A stretch of 64,000 nucleotides of DNA from Balamuthia mandrillaris (taxonomy: Eukaryota; Discosea; Longamoebia; Balamuthiidae). The position numbers and the translations under genes were made by a program. Positions 24,320 through 39,808 of this stretch are shown here, one piece after another. The DNA is taken from contig JAVKOQ010000035.1 in NCBI GenBank assembly GCA_031835245.1, positions 186,001 to 250,000 on the forward strand. Direction: 5' to 3'. The notes below the pieces were generated by a model. It was not told the origin of the DNA. It searched no databases and saw only the letters and a list, made by a program, of their open reading frames with translations. The stretch's first letter is position 1. Each line of letters begins with the position of its first letter.

Positions 24320-25495
24320 ATGTTTTGTCCATTCACGGGAATGACAGTCAGTGTGCGTGCAGGATCAGCGAGGAGACAGGAGAGGAGACACCAGGATACA
24401 ACATGTCCTTGCTTTCCTTGGACACATCCATGATGGAGATCAATGATGAGAAGATGGAAGAAGGAGGGGATGAAGACATCAACAAGCTGCAGCTCCATCT
24501 CCTGGTGCACAAGCTCTTCCTCCTCATCATTCGCTCCGTGGATCGCTTCCCCAAGCAGCTGCGATGGATCTGCAAGGAGCTCCAGCAGAGGAATCCCGAT
24601 GCCAAGGAGAACAGCGTCACTCTGGCCAACCTGATCTTCCTTCGGTTCATTTGTCCTGCATTCGTTCTCCCTCACCACTATGGCCTTTTGGATGGTTCTC
24701 TCCTTCCGTTCTCCTCTCTCTCTCTCTCTCTCTTCATCTTTTCTTCTTGCCTCTTTCCTCTTTGTTCTCTGGAGATTGTTGGTTTGAAGGATTGACTCCT
24801 TTTCAAACTGCTGGTTGGGCGGAATTGCAGCACCTCCTCCAACGAACATGCAACGGCTGTTGATCCTCATCTCCAAAGTGTTGCAGAATCTGGCCAATGG
24901 GGTGCAGTTTGGGGAGAAGGAAAGCTTCATGACCAAGATGAACGAGTTCATCAAGACCAACGAGAGCAAGATGGAGGGCTTCCTGCAACATCTGGCAGAG
25001 TACGATGCGGAGGAACCAGCCTGTGGAGATCCTCCTTCCTCCATTCCTCCAAAGGCTCTTCGCAAGGCAGCATTGAACGCATTGGATTGGTACGTGGTGG
25101 ATGAGAAAGGAGAAGAGATTCTGGATTCGTTGAGTGACATGGAGAACAACGAGGCTCAGGTTTGGCTTTTTTTTATCTCCTTTTTTTTCTTCTTGTTGTT
25201 ATTTTTTCCCTGCTTGTGTGTGCATTTGTCTTTTCTGGTGGGTGGTATTTCTTTGGGGTGTGGCTGATGCCAAAAGGACCCAACAAAACAGGAAACGTAC
25301 AGTCGAGTGCATTTCCTGCGATCAGGAAGCGCCTTGTTGCGAAGTTCCGACATGGTCTCGCTTGGATTTGCAGTCGACAGTCCCCACAAAAGCAAAGCAG
25401 AATCCAGCAAAGAGGAGCAAAAGAAGAACAAGGCCCGCACGACGCGCAACGGCAAACGGCGAAAATCGGCCAAGCATACAAAAGGCAACCATTGA
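20481..25495 (+). CDS. Degenerate 5'-nucleotidase ectodomain, TM helix, RasGAP fusion
   Basis: I trace 19 exons in one frame, 3,171 nt or 1,056 aa; joints include 23304-23593, 23748-23808 and 23882-24044. Residues about 38-55 (LLLSCCLFFCFF) act as signal or anchor. Residues 60-500 follow the 5'-nucleotidase fold: GGIARRATAIEQVRAEEEH, LLEAGSLFQGS, GYDAICLS, VVVSANLD, LGNFVTDAILA, GRFLQVSGLHVAW. All metal/catalytic motifs (D-x-H, GD, GNHE, GH) are replaced, so the fold looks inactive. A single TM helix follows (ALIAALVPTAFICLLLLAF, coded near 23440-23510), then a basic stop-transfer. The cytosolic part is a RasGAP: LLREDTLATF with the arginine-finger Arg, and FLRFICPAFVLP. It ends in a Lys-rich tail. 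It would sit in the membrane and inactivate Ras. Confidence 0.83.
21340..21562 (+). repeat. Intronic (TTC/TTG)n microsatellite
   Basis: About 220 bp of TTC triplets with scattered TTG units, inside the intron at 21337-21629 of the pseudo-nucleotidase/RasGAP gene. It is pyrimidine-rich on the sense strand. Its antisense frames look like Glu- or Lys-rich proteins but are artefacts. Confidence 0.95.
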
Positions 25496-25786
25496 ACCTG
25501 CACTATGTTTTTGTTATTTATACTCCGTTTATTGTAAGAAGTGAAATCACTTGGCGTTCTGTCCTTTCGTTTCCGCTATCAAGCCCTTCGCTGGCCGCTG
25601 ATGCTGCCACTGCAAGGCGCTTTGTAGGTGCCGACATCACGGAGATCAAGCAGCCATTTCGATTTTTGATTGGCGCTTTCGAACGGTGATCTACTTCACA
25701 TGATCTGGCATAATAGGAACGGTTTGCGCGCCAAACAACTTGCGAAGAACTTGCGAAGAAAAAAGTAGCGGAGGGCACCAACAAGA

Positions 25787-28267
25787 ATGGCAACGTGCAG
25801 CGCGGCTTGTGGCTTGCTGCGGAGGGGTGGCGGCAGGCATGGTGCCCCTGTTGCTCTCCTCCCTCTTCGTAAGAAGAGGGACACTCTTCTTATTGCACCC
25901 TCTTCCTTGCTGGGCAGCAGCAACAATGATAGAACGGCCAACAGTTGGTGGCGGAGGGGATACTCCTCCTCAAACTGGCAGCTGCCGAGGGGCAAAGCCA
26001 CGGAGGTGCATGTTCACAACTCGCTCACCAATAGCATGGTTCCTCTCGTTGTTCCCACTGACCGGCCGCTATCATGGTACTAACAAGCTTTTCTTTTTAA
26101 CTTCGCTTATCTGATGATCTCTTTTCCGGTTAAAAACAAGGTACACATGCGGTCCTACCGTTTACGAGTCCTCCCATTTGGGTCATGCTAGGTTTGTCAC
26201 ATCCGGCTCTGTTCTGCTCTGTTCTGCTCTCTCAATGCTTTCTGCAAAACATTGCAGGAACTATGTGAGTGTGGATGTGGTGCTCCGCCTCTTGCGACGT
26301 TTCTTTAACGTCCCGGTGCAACATGCGATGGGCATGACTGACATTGACGATAAGATCATGGCAAGAGCGGCTGCTTTGAAGGCTGCGGGTCATGGCAGCG
26401 CCGCTTCTTCGTTCCTAGACATCGCACGCAAGTACGAGGAAGAGTTTTGGGACGATCTTGATGCCTTTGCGGTTCTTTCTATCTCCTCTCATTACTCTTT
26501 TCTCACTCTGTTCCCTTCTCTAACCGCTTTTCCTCTTCCTTCCCTTGTTTCTCATAATCACTCCATTCCTGCACTACAAAAGGTGGAGCGACCAGCAGCG
26601 GTGTTGCGGGTGACTGAACACATTCCAGAGATCATAGAATTTGTGCAGAGGATAATGGAGCAAGGGTGCGCCTATCAAACTCCATCCGGGGTTTATTTCA
26701 GTGTTGGTGATTTCGAGAATACGAGGGCTAATGATCAGAGCTTACATGTCTACAAAATGGCTCCATCTGGTGGAAGGTTCAGTCCATCTTTCCAGTTCTT
26801 CATTCGTTCTTAATCTAATTGGGGATAAACCATTGCACTATACAGTGACAACAATGACGAGGCGAGCGAAACAGAGGATGCCCTTGGAAAGAGGCATGCC
26901 CGTGACTTTGCTTTGTGGAAAGCTGCCAAAGAAGGAGAACCTTTTTGGGAGGCACCCTGGGGCAAAGGTCGGCCAGGATGGCACATTGAATGCTCTGCAA
27001 TGAGTTGGTATGTTTTTCTCTCGCATGTTTCCATCTTCGTTGTAGTAATAACCGCTCTTTTACAAAATGAGACTAGTATGATGTTTGGGGAGAAGTTGGA
27101 TGTTCATGCAGGAGGCATTGACCTCAAGTTTCCTCACCACTGCAATGAAGCCGCCCAATGCGAGGCGCATTGGGGTTCCTCTCAATGGGCCAATTATTTC
27201 CTACACACAGGCCATTTGCACATTGCTGGACACAAGATGTCCAAATCGCTTAAGAACTTCATTACCACTAAGGTAGGTTAAAGTATCTCTCTCTTCTCTT
27301 TCCTCTCATTTGCCTTTCTCTCTCACACGATTGCTCAGGAATTTTTTGAAAGAGGTTTTACTGCGAAGCAATTCCGTTTGTTTTGTTTATTACATCGGTA
27401 CTCGAAAAACGTTGAGTTCTCCGAGCGATACTTTGAGGAAAAAGTTAAGCCCACAGAAAAGAAGATAGAAGAGTTTTTTATGACCATTGAATCCCTGTTG
27501 CGGGAGGCCAAAAGAAATGACGCTAGACAAGCAGAAGTGAAGCGATGGGATGATCCTGAAAGAAAGCTTTTTGCATGGTTTGTCTGAGTTTGCTCCTCTC
27601 CTCTCTCTTTCTTTCTCACTCAAATGGGACGATGATAGTTTAAGCGAAGCAGAACGAAAGGTGCATGAGTCATTGCTGGATAACTTCAATACAGAAACGG
27701 CATTGGAGGAAGGCATCCTGCAACTTATCACCAATGCGAACTTGTATATGCACAACAATCCTTCTCGAATGGTAGCGCACTCAGATCTTCTGGCCTCTAT
27801 TTCCTCCTTTGTAAGCCACTTCTTTGGTGCTTGCGGCTTAGACTTTGCTTCTGGAGCTACTAGTGCTTCTTCTGAGGTATCTTTTCTTGTTCTTTCTTCT
27901 TTACTTTCTTTTCTGTCTTATTTGTTTAAAATTCACTCCGTTAAATACGTGTCTTCTCTTTGCGATACAAAAAAGGTGGAAGCAAGGTTCGTCAAAGTAA
28001 CGGATGTGTTGGTAGATTTTCGGCGTAATGTGAGAACTGCAGTACTAAAGTCAAAAGATAGTCGCAAGGATGTCTTGCAACTGTGCGATAGCGTGCGAGA
28101 TGAGCTTTTGCCACCTCTTGGAATTCGCTTGGAGGTTTGGCTTTCTACTTTTCTTTCCCTCTCTCTCTTTCTCTGGCTCTCTTGTCGTTGTTCTATGTAG
28201 CTTACCTCAAACATGATAGGATAAGTTGCAAGGTGCTGGTTGGAAACTAGAACGACCACCAAAGTGA
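25787..28267 (+). CDS. cysS: Cysteinyl-tRNA synthetase
   Basis: Charges tRNA-Cys. From the ATG at 25787 the first 65 or so residues are Arg/Ser/Ala-rich and precede the domain, so a mitochondrial form is likely. Class I motifs: [17 protein letters not shown] (zinc Cys and the HIGH motif as HLGH), [39 protein letters not shown] (zinc-binding Cys/His) and [11 protein letters not shown] (KMSKS loop). About ten exons; the last encodes [15 protein letters not shown] and stops at 28267. The final 21 bp overlap the convergent RCC1 gene. Whether a separate cytosolic CysRS exists elsewhere cannot be seen here. Confidence 0.92.
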
Positions 28268-30428
28268 TGGAATGAAAGAAGGGCAATTATAATAGAAAGG
28301 CAAACTACTTACAAAAAAACAGTGCCAATAATTAAGAGCTTTCAATAGCTGCTGTGTTGTCAGTAGAGCAGGCGATGGCGCTAATCCTGCCCTTTCTTGA
28401 TTGCAACGACTCAACCAGTACCGGCTTTGCTTGCACCACTTTATTTCCAGTGCCACATTGGCCCTACATTCATCTTCTGTCAACTCCCAAACAAAATGAA
28501 AAAGAAAATGAAAAAGAATAGAATAGAATAGAAAAAATGGGAGAAAACGAAAAAACAAAAGAGAACGAACCCTTTGATTGTCTCCCCACGTCCAGATATC
28601 GCCGTTCACCATCAAAGCGGCACAATGCTTCTTGCCGCACTCCAGCTGACGAACACCAAAGCCAACAATGTCACCTGCCGCTCCTTTTCTCTCCTCTGTA
28701 AGTTTCTTATAGTTCATCAGCCTTTCGCTGTCTGCCACCGTCAAAGATGCGAATGGCGCCGACTTGATCCTGCGCGGAAGGTTGACGTGCCTCCAGTGGC
28801 CGTCGGCTGGTATCTGGGCGTAACGGCCGTTGCCCCATGCATATAAATCTCCTTTTTCGGACAGTGCTAATGTGTGTTCTCCTGCAGCACATATGCGTGA
28901 TACTTTGATGGTTTGGTCCACGCTATAGATATGGTTTTCGCAACTTAAGCAAAATATAAGGGAAAACAATAGGGATGATAACAAACCTTGGGGATAGCTC
29001 TCTTACCAAGACAGGAGAAGGTATTATGACGCTTCCACGGCCGTTGATCAGACTATACCTATCGTTTCCGAAGTAAAACACGCAACCATCGGAGGTCAAC
29101 GCCACTAACGACGTTTGTAAAAAGAGAGAAGATAATAATAAGTGATAATCAACCCGCTCTTTCTCAGTGGTATTACATACCTGTATGATAATCGCCACAG
29201 GCGACTTGAACCACATTCTTTCCTTCCAGAGCTCCCGTTACCAACATCGGCTGCTCATAGTACTGCTTTCTTAGAAAGTCGTCTATCCCACACTGTCAAC
29301 ATTATGAAGAAAGGCAGACATAAAACATTAGAGAGAGAACTGGTGAGAGAGAGTGAGAGAGAGGAAAAACTACCTGGCCAAAGCTGTTATTGCCCATAAC
29401 ATAAAGTTTTCCTTCAGAACTTAATAGGGCGATGTGATCCATTCCACAAGCAACCTGTTTAATGTTCTCTCCGTTGCCTTTTCTCCATTCAGAAGAACCT
29501 CTGCTCCCAAAAGGCCAAAACCAACTGCCGCTGCCACCACGATAGTTGCTCAAGCTGCGTTTGAGATCAATTTCCTGAAAGTTGCTATCGGCGAGCCGTG
29601 ACGTATCTTCTTTATTTTGTGGGTTCCCTGTCTTTGCTTTTCTGTTGGCGTCAAGGAAAAACAGTTGCTGAGAAAGGGAGTCGCAATGACCGGCGAATAC
29701 GAGAAGATAATGAATGACTACCTAGAATCCCAAATGAAGACTTTGTTGCCATTGTCGGCCAGGACCACCACAAAATGGGACTTGATTGGGTTTCTTCTTT
29801 CGTGGCTGCAGTAGAATTAAAAATATATAAGGACATGAGAGCGTCATATGCTGAAAGGTATTTAAAAAAACATACGGTTTGATTCGAACTGACTCCAGCT
29901 TCACGTCTACTCCAACTGGAGCGTTGTATTCCACTGCGGTGCCGCCGCCACACCTTACTTCCACCACGTTCTTTATCGTTTTGACCAGAGAAACATCCTT
30001 TTCTCCTATTTTCGTAGATATTAGGACAAGACCAAAACTAACAAAAAGAAAAAGAAAGAAGAAGAAGAAGAAGAAGAAGAAGAAGAAGAAGAAGAACAAG
30101 AAGAAGAAGAAGAAGAAGAAGAAGAAGAACAAGAAGAAGAACAAGAACAAGAACAAGAACAAGAACAAGAACAAGAACAAGAACAAGAAGGAGAACAACA
30201 AGAAGTAATGTCTTCACCTTTTTGCCACACATAGAGCTCTCCATTGTTGCCGACAGCGGCAGCAACCTCCTCCCCAAAGCTAACCTGTTTGAGGTTTTTG
30301 CCCTGCAGCGCTTTGACCAATGTGGGAGAGAGTGTGTCCGCTGTGTCCTCACTCAGTTGAACACCGCTTGCTCCCCACAGCCAAACTGCACCTTTCTCTA
30401 ATATAGCATATTAACAGTGAGCGTAAGG

Positions 30429-30466
<38 letters not shown>

Positions 30467-30871
30467 AGAGAGAGAGAGGGAGAGAGAGGGAGAGAGAGAG
30501 GGAGAGAGCAAACCAGGCACAGTTTCAGCGGAGGGAGGTATTGTTTGCTTGGTAGTGGGTGGTCTGCTTTGAGCGAGGGCGGAGCGAAAGGAAGGCTGTT
30601 CCCACGCGCAGTAAGCGAGGCAAAGGGCGGCACCACCCGCTGCAATCGTTCGCCAGGAGGAGGCCCACCCCCACGTTTGCTGCGGCGGTCGATGGTGGAA
30701 GGATGAGTAAGCAGCACGCAACGAGCGGTTAGTAGGACTGAAGCAGAAGACGCGCCCTCGTCTGCCAGCCTGATTCATCGCTGGCACCTGCACTTGCACA
30801 CGCTTGGCCTTCATCACCTTCCGCTTGCTACAAAAATTGGCCTGTTCGTTTGCACGTCTTGTGCTCCTCAT
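28247..30871 (-). CDS. RCC1-repeat protein with mitochondrial-type N-terminus
   Basis: It starts at 30871 (MRSTRRANEQANF). The first 90 residues are Arg/Ser-rich, then carry one hydrophobic stretch (TIAAGGAALCLAYCAW), as expected for an inner-membrane mitochondrial protein. RCC1-type beta-propeller repeats follow: KGAVWLWGASGVQLSE, NNGELYVWQKG, KVFIWDSR, IALLSSEGKLYVMGNNSFGQ, GCVFYFGNDRYSLI, LALSEKGDLYAWGNGRYAQIP, ALMVNGDIWTWGDNQ. Yeast Fmp25 and human RCC1L have a comparable arrangement in mitochondria, so a similar role is possible but inferred. The 3' end is uncertain: I take the stop at 28247, but a GTAAGT near 28310 could splice onward. Confidence 0.8.
30050..30190 (-). repeat. Intronic TTC/GTTCTT microsatellite
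   Basis: The plus strand shows GAA then GAACAA units; on the sense (minus) strand of the RCC1 gene this is TTC and TTGTTC. It lies in the intron after the exon ending in ELYVWQKG. It spawns spurious Lys/Asn- or Phe/Leu-rich frames. Confidence 0.93.
30430..30512 (-). repeat. Intronic (CT)n tract
   Basis: GA repeat on the plus strand, hence CT on the sense strand, in the first intron of the RCC1-repeat gene just downstream of the targeting-signal exon. It is one of about 20 such intronic tracts in the window. Confidence 0.9.
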
Positions 30872-30971
30872 GACATTGTTTTTTTGTTTTATTAATTAAT
30901 TTTTGATTTCCTATTGGCTCTTTCACACACCAGCGTTTTGCCCTCTGTCGGAAAGGCGAACAAACAACCCT

Positions 30972-31028
30972 GGGGGGGTGGGTGTTCAGGGGAGGGGAGG
31001 GGAGGGGAGAGGAGGGGAGAGGAGGGGT
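30972..31028 (+). repeat. G-rich tract with G-quadruplex potential
   Basis: Repeated GGGG(A/T) runs, at least seven runs of four or more G separated by 1-6 bases, between the ZZZ3-like gene (stop 31036) and the RCC1-repeat gene (start 30871). The G-rich strand is the template strand for both genes. Confidence 0.75.
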
Positions 31029-31035
31029 ACTAGCA

Positions 31036-31938
31036 TCAGGAAGGCATGAAGGAGGGGTCGAGATAGTTGGGCTGTTTCTCCGTGGCAAAGGTCAGGTAGT
31101 CGCTGTCATAGAAGAAGCCCAACGAATCGCTTTCGGATGATGCGGAGGAGATGGGAACGAAGCGGGTGTTGTGCTGCCGCGTGTGACTCCCACTCTCAAA
31201 CGTTCCCTTCTTGTAGCACGACTCGCACAAGTCCACCACTGCCGCCGCCATAGATGACTTGTTAGATGAAGATGTTGACGTTGAGGATGACTCGCTGGTA
31301 CTTCCATCCGCTTTCATTTCTTTGCTTTCTTCTCCTCCAAGTGGAGTGGATTCGACTGTTGAGTTTGTGGTTTTAGCCATTGTGAATGCTGCTTCGCAGT
31401 CTTTACAACGCCACCGAATCCCTACTATTGGTTCTTTTTTACATGAGGCGCACTGTGGGTTTATAGGGAAGTGTAAGAAGGGAGAAGAGAGAAAAAGGCA
31501 AAGAGAACAGAGATAAGATCAGAAGTAGAGGAAAGACCTTGAAGCCGTGATGTTGCGTAAGTTTCTTTGCTTTCTTACGTAGGATAACCTCATTGTCTCT
31601 GCGTTTCTCTCCAGAGGGAGCCTTTTTTCTTTTTCTCATTCCATTAGAGGACCTCTTATTGCTGTCATCGCTTGTGGTTTTTGCGGACGTCGTGGCGACA
31701 GCATCGTTACGATTGTTGTTCGTCGGTAAATTTGTTGCAGAAGTAGCTGTTGCCCGTGCATCATCTTCATCATCTGACATATAAACTACAGGAGGTTTGA
31801 AATAGGTCACCTCGGCACTTTGTGCCCTCGAGGCAGCCTTTTTGAGCTTTTCCCTTCGCTTTCGCTGTAAGTGTGCCTTTTTGTGTTGAAAAATGCGTTG
31901 CAGTTTGTCAATATTGAGAATGTTGTTCTCTCTCTCTC

Positions 31939-31970
<32 letters not shown>

Positions 31971-34085
31971 GCAATGAAATATACCTCCACGTTTGGAACT
32001 TTGCCAGGCACAGGAAGACCCGCCATAGCAAGTTTGAGAAAATATTTCTGACATTTACTTGCAACCTATGATAGCAAGAAAGTGAATAACTTCAAGTGAT
32101 TCAGAAGCTCACGAAACTTTCAGCGAGTATATACCTGGCGGGGCGTGCGATTTCCAAGCGCACGAGCGATCTTTTCCCACCTGTGGGAGGCTATTTGTTC
32201 TTCTGGGTATTCTATCAACAGCTGTTGTAGCCGTTTTATCTCCTCTTGGCTCCATGCTTTTTTATAAGTAGATGGTTGTGAGTCTACTGATGCATTGCTC
32301 TCTGTTGTGACGTTATTATCCTCCTGCTTCTCCTTTTCCTTTTCTACTGTTTCCTTTTCCGTCTCCTCTTGTTTAGGCTATGTTATTTTGGTGTGGTAGT
32401 CAGCACAAATAGAGAGCAAGAAATCATAGACATAAGATGAGAGGATAATAGCGAACCTGTTCCAATTGTTCAGTCGGTAGCTTGGGTGGATTGACTTCTT
32501 CGTCCGAATCATCACATATGTTAACTACTTCATCCTCATTTGACTCCCCTTTCTCTCGCTTGATTGTGACTCCCATAGAAGAATGGCCCGACCGTTTTGC
32601 GTCTTTCCGTCTCGTCTTCTTAGTGTTTGTCTTTGCGTTATTTTGTCGTTTGATTTCTCCTCCTTGTCCTCTTTGATAGTTGGAGTTCTGTTCCACGCCC
32701 ATGTTTTGGGATTTCCGTTCTTCTTGTTCTCCATCTGAGAGTTTTTCAAGCTTAACTTGAACTTTCGGATGCACCGATACATTCTTCTTCCCTGTTGTGT
32801 TATGTACAATCGTTTTCTCATTACCATGTGACCGGCTAGTCTTTTCAGCCTGTGTTCCTCTTTCCTTCATCTTGTTGCTCTCTGAAGTGGAAGCTGTTCC
32901 ATCCTTCAAATTCAAAGCTCTAGAGTTCTTTTGTTTGTTCTTGGTTGATGCCGTTAGTTTCGCTTTCTTCTTTGTCTTCTTCTTGACACTACTGCTGTGC
33001 TTCGGAGCTAATTTACTTGATTTGGTTGATGATATCTTCTTGCCAAAAGAACGATGGGTAGAAGAAGAGACTGAAGATCTGGAAGACAAAGAGCTAGTGT
33101 AGTTGTCAAGGGCTAGTTCCACGTAATGGCTTAGTGGTTGGTCATGAACGGCATAGTAGGCGTACTTTGAAAAGTCTATCTCCGGCAACTCCACCACGTG
33201 TTGAGGTTGTGGAAAATCCTGTACTCTCTGCTGGTTGCAATTGTAAGAGGAGTAAAGGAGAAGCAGCATAGAAAAAGCAAAAGCAGGAAGAAATACAAAC
33301 GTTGCAATGGAGGCGGTTGAGAAGGGTAAGGGGGTCAGATAGAAAAGTCTCCTTCAATACGCTCAGCTGGGTCATGTCGATGAGAGCTTGCATACGCTGT
33401 TCGTGAAGCTGCTCCATTGTCTCTATCAGAACGGCATAACTATTAAAACAAAACAAGTCAACAAACAGGTGATCAGTGTTTGTAGATGAGCAAAGAAATG
33501 TGAACAAAATAGTTACTCTTCCGTGTCTTTCCATGATCGCTCTTCGAAATAGGCCTCCTCCTCTTCCACTTCCTCGTCTTCTTCTTTCTCTCTTTCGTAT
33601 TGCGGTACTGCCGTTTTAGTCACTTCTTGTTGGAGCGAAACCGGTGTTGATAAAGACTGCGAAGACTGCGAAGAAACAGGTGGAGGGTGAGGTTCTGACG
33701 TTGGTTCTACAGATGAGGAACATGGCTCATCGATGGAAGCTTCAGAAGTGGGAGGTAGTTGTTTGTTCGTGGACGCAGTAGACTGAAACGCTCCGGCAAG
33801 CGAGGAGGCGGAAGAAGCTGAAGACGCGCACGAAGAAGAGGAAGAGGATGACGCCGAAGACAGACAACCAACAGAAGGAGCGTCGTCAGACGGTGGTGAA
33901 AAAGGGAGGGAAGACGCAAAAAGGGAGGAGCCGCCGTCAGTACAATCCGAGACCTGAGACGAACGCGTTTGATTGGCGTCGCACAAAAGGGGCGTCGTCG
34001 GAGAGGAGAGCGTAGCTGGGTGGTGGCCACCACCAGTCGCCACGTCCGTATGGGTGGCCGTATGGTGGTGCTGCTCTTGCGCCAT
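31036..34085 (-). CDS. ZZZ3-like SANT/Myb and ZZ zinc-finger protein (ATAC-type)
   Basis: Start at 34085 (MAQEQHHHTATHTD), a Ser/Pro-rich N-terminus of about 190 residues. A helical segment follows (LIETMEQLHEQRMQALIDMTQ), then a long basic/Ser-rich stretch. The SANT domain reads AWSQEEIKRLQQLLIEYP, HRWEKIARALGNRTPRQVA, SRCQKYFLKLAMAGLPVPGK, very close in pattern to metazoan ZZZ3. FKPPVVYMSDDEDDA comes next. The C-terminal ZZ finger has CASCKK, RCKDCEAAF, LCESCYKK and then H-x3-H. ZZZ3 is the histone H3-binding subunit of the ATAC acetyltransferase complex, so a nuclear chromatin role follows from the family. A GA tract at 31929-31971 reads in frame as Arg-Glu repeats; it may be coding or a small intron. 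Confidence 0.85.
31929..31971 (-). repeat. (GA)n on sense strand, in-frame Arg-Glu repeat
   Basis: The plus strand is CT; the ZZZ3-like gene is on the minus strand, so the sense is GA. The frame stays open and encodes alternating Arg-Glu between the segments FIA and NNILNID. It is the one clear exception to the rule that intronic dinucleotide tracts here are pyrimidine-rich on the sense strand. Confidence 0.75.
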
Positions 34086-34337
34086 ACCAAACCCTCCACG
34101 ACTACCAAGCAACCACCAGGGAACCTGCTAGAAGAACCTTCTTCTTGCTGCTACCCTCTTTTTACGTCCCTCTCTGTTCTGTCTGTGTTGGGTTTTTTTT
34201 TACGTTTTTCTTTCTTTATTCTCCATTTTTAATTTTCGCGGATGTTTATCGATATGATCTCAAATGTTGGTCAGATTATCGATAATAATATATAATAATA
34301 TTAATATAGGATCGAAATAGATCAGAGGGAATGATCA
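34086..34337. other. AT-rich spacer between tandem genes
   Basis: It holds the 3' end of the MCM9-like gene and the promoter of the ZZZ3-like gene, both on the minus strand. It includes a strongly AT-rich block at about 34250-34310 (TAATAATATA-type). No coding frame is seen. Confidence 0.5.
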
Positions 34338-38358
<4,021 letters not shown>

Positions 38359-38735
38359 CTTCTCTCTAAGAAAGAGGACGCCGTCAAGCCTTTTGAGCTG
38401 CTTTCTTTTATGTTTTTTTTGGGCTACCTTTTCGAAGAAAACTTTTAAGATGGGACGAAATTTCAAATGGAAAACTAGCAGGAAATTCCTTGACAGAAAG
38501 AAAAAGGATTTCATTTTGACCATCACACCACCATTCATCATCAATCATCCCCCCCTCATTGCCGCTCCTTCCATCCGCTTAGCCGAAAGGGAGCGGGACG
38601 AACGAACGCAAAAAAAAAAACGAATGAGGATCCTCATCACCATCATCCCCTTATTTATTTTTGCAATTGCCTGATCAATTATCCGTTTCAGTACTTTTTG
38701 GGGTGGTGCAGCGGTGTCACTCCCCCGACAACAGA
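38359..38735. other. Divergent promoter region between MCM9-like and GSDH genes
   Basis: 377 bp with poly-A and poly-T blocks and a short ORF-like stretch (about 38622-38672) without family resemblance. No distinct TATA box or RNA gene was recognised. Confidence 0.45.
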
Positions 38736-38839
38736 ATGGTCACCCGTTGGCTCCCGGTAGTGCTCCTCTTGGGTTGGGCGGTGTGGTTCACCCTCTCTGT
38801 CACTGTCCGCTATGACCTCGTTGGAGAGTACATACGCCG

Positions 38840-38870
<31 letters not shown>

Positions 38871-39776
38871 TATGTTCAGCTAATCTGCTTCTTTTGGAAG
38901 AGGGTTTGTCGGTCCATTGGACATGAAGTTTGCTCCTGGAGAGACCGACCATTTCTACTTGGTGGAGCGCCAAGGCTTTGTTCGCAAGTGTCCCTTGTAC
39001 GTTGTACTCTTGTGTGACGCAAAAACTGTCTTTTTTACAAACCTGACCGCCCACACAACCAACAAATGCAGCCAACTCTCCCCAACGCTGCAGAGAGGGG
39101 ACTGTCCCGTGTGGTTGGACGTTTCGGGCTCGGTGGCCACTGCCAACGGAGAGCAAGGCCTTCTCTCCATCGGTTCGTTGAACAACACTTCACACAGCGT
39201 TTTTTTTTTGTCTGTTTCCAAGTGTCTCTCACTCCAACCAAACTTTCTCTGGCAGGCTTTCATCCGGTGGCATGGGACCCTACCAACTCGCCCTCCACCT
39301 CCTACTATTACATTCTTTCCACGAATAATGCTGGCGATACTCTTGTGCAACGTGGAACCCTTCAGGTTGATGGGACTGGTACTTTACTTCTCAACTATAT
39401 TGACCATTTTGTGGTTTCTCTGTTGACTCTGTTGTCCGTTTGATTTTTTTTCCTTTTCTTCTTCACCTCTTTGTTCTTCTCGCCCTTCCTCAACATCGTG
39501 CGCTCGGTGGTTGTGGTTGACAGCTGCAGCGCCGACTCATACTCTCCTGGGTCCTTGGGATCAACCTCAGTCTGTACGTAGGGAAAGCATATTGGCTTTG
39601 TGTAGCTATGTTTAACTTTGTTTTTGTTCGGCTGGTACTCTCAGAACCACAATGGTGGCCAGATATTGTTCCAAGAGGAGGGAGGCAAGGTCTATCTTTT
39701 TGTGAGTCAAGGCGATGGAGGCGGTGGTGGAGATCAATGGAACAACGCCCAAAATTTGGATTCTCCACTAGGTTCA

Positions 39777-39808
<32 letters not shown>

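Noticed and set aside
23748-25495. RasGAP as an independent gene
   Set aside because: No in-frame ATG-led first exon or promoter gap; exon phases join it smoothly to the TM exon.
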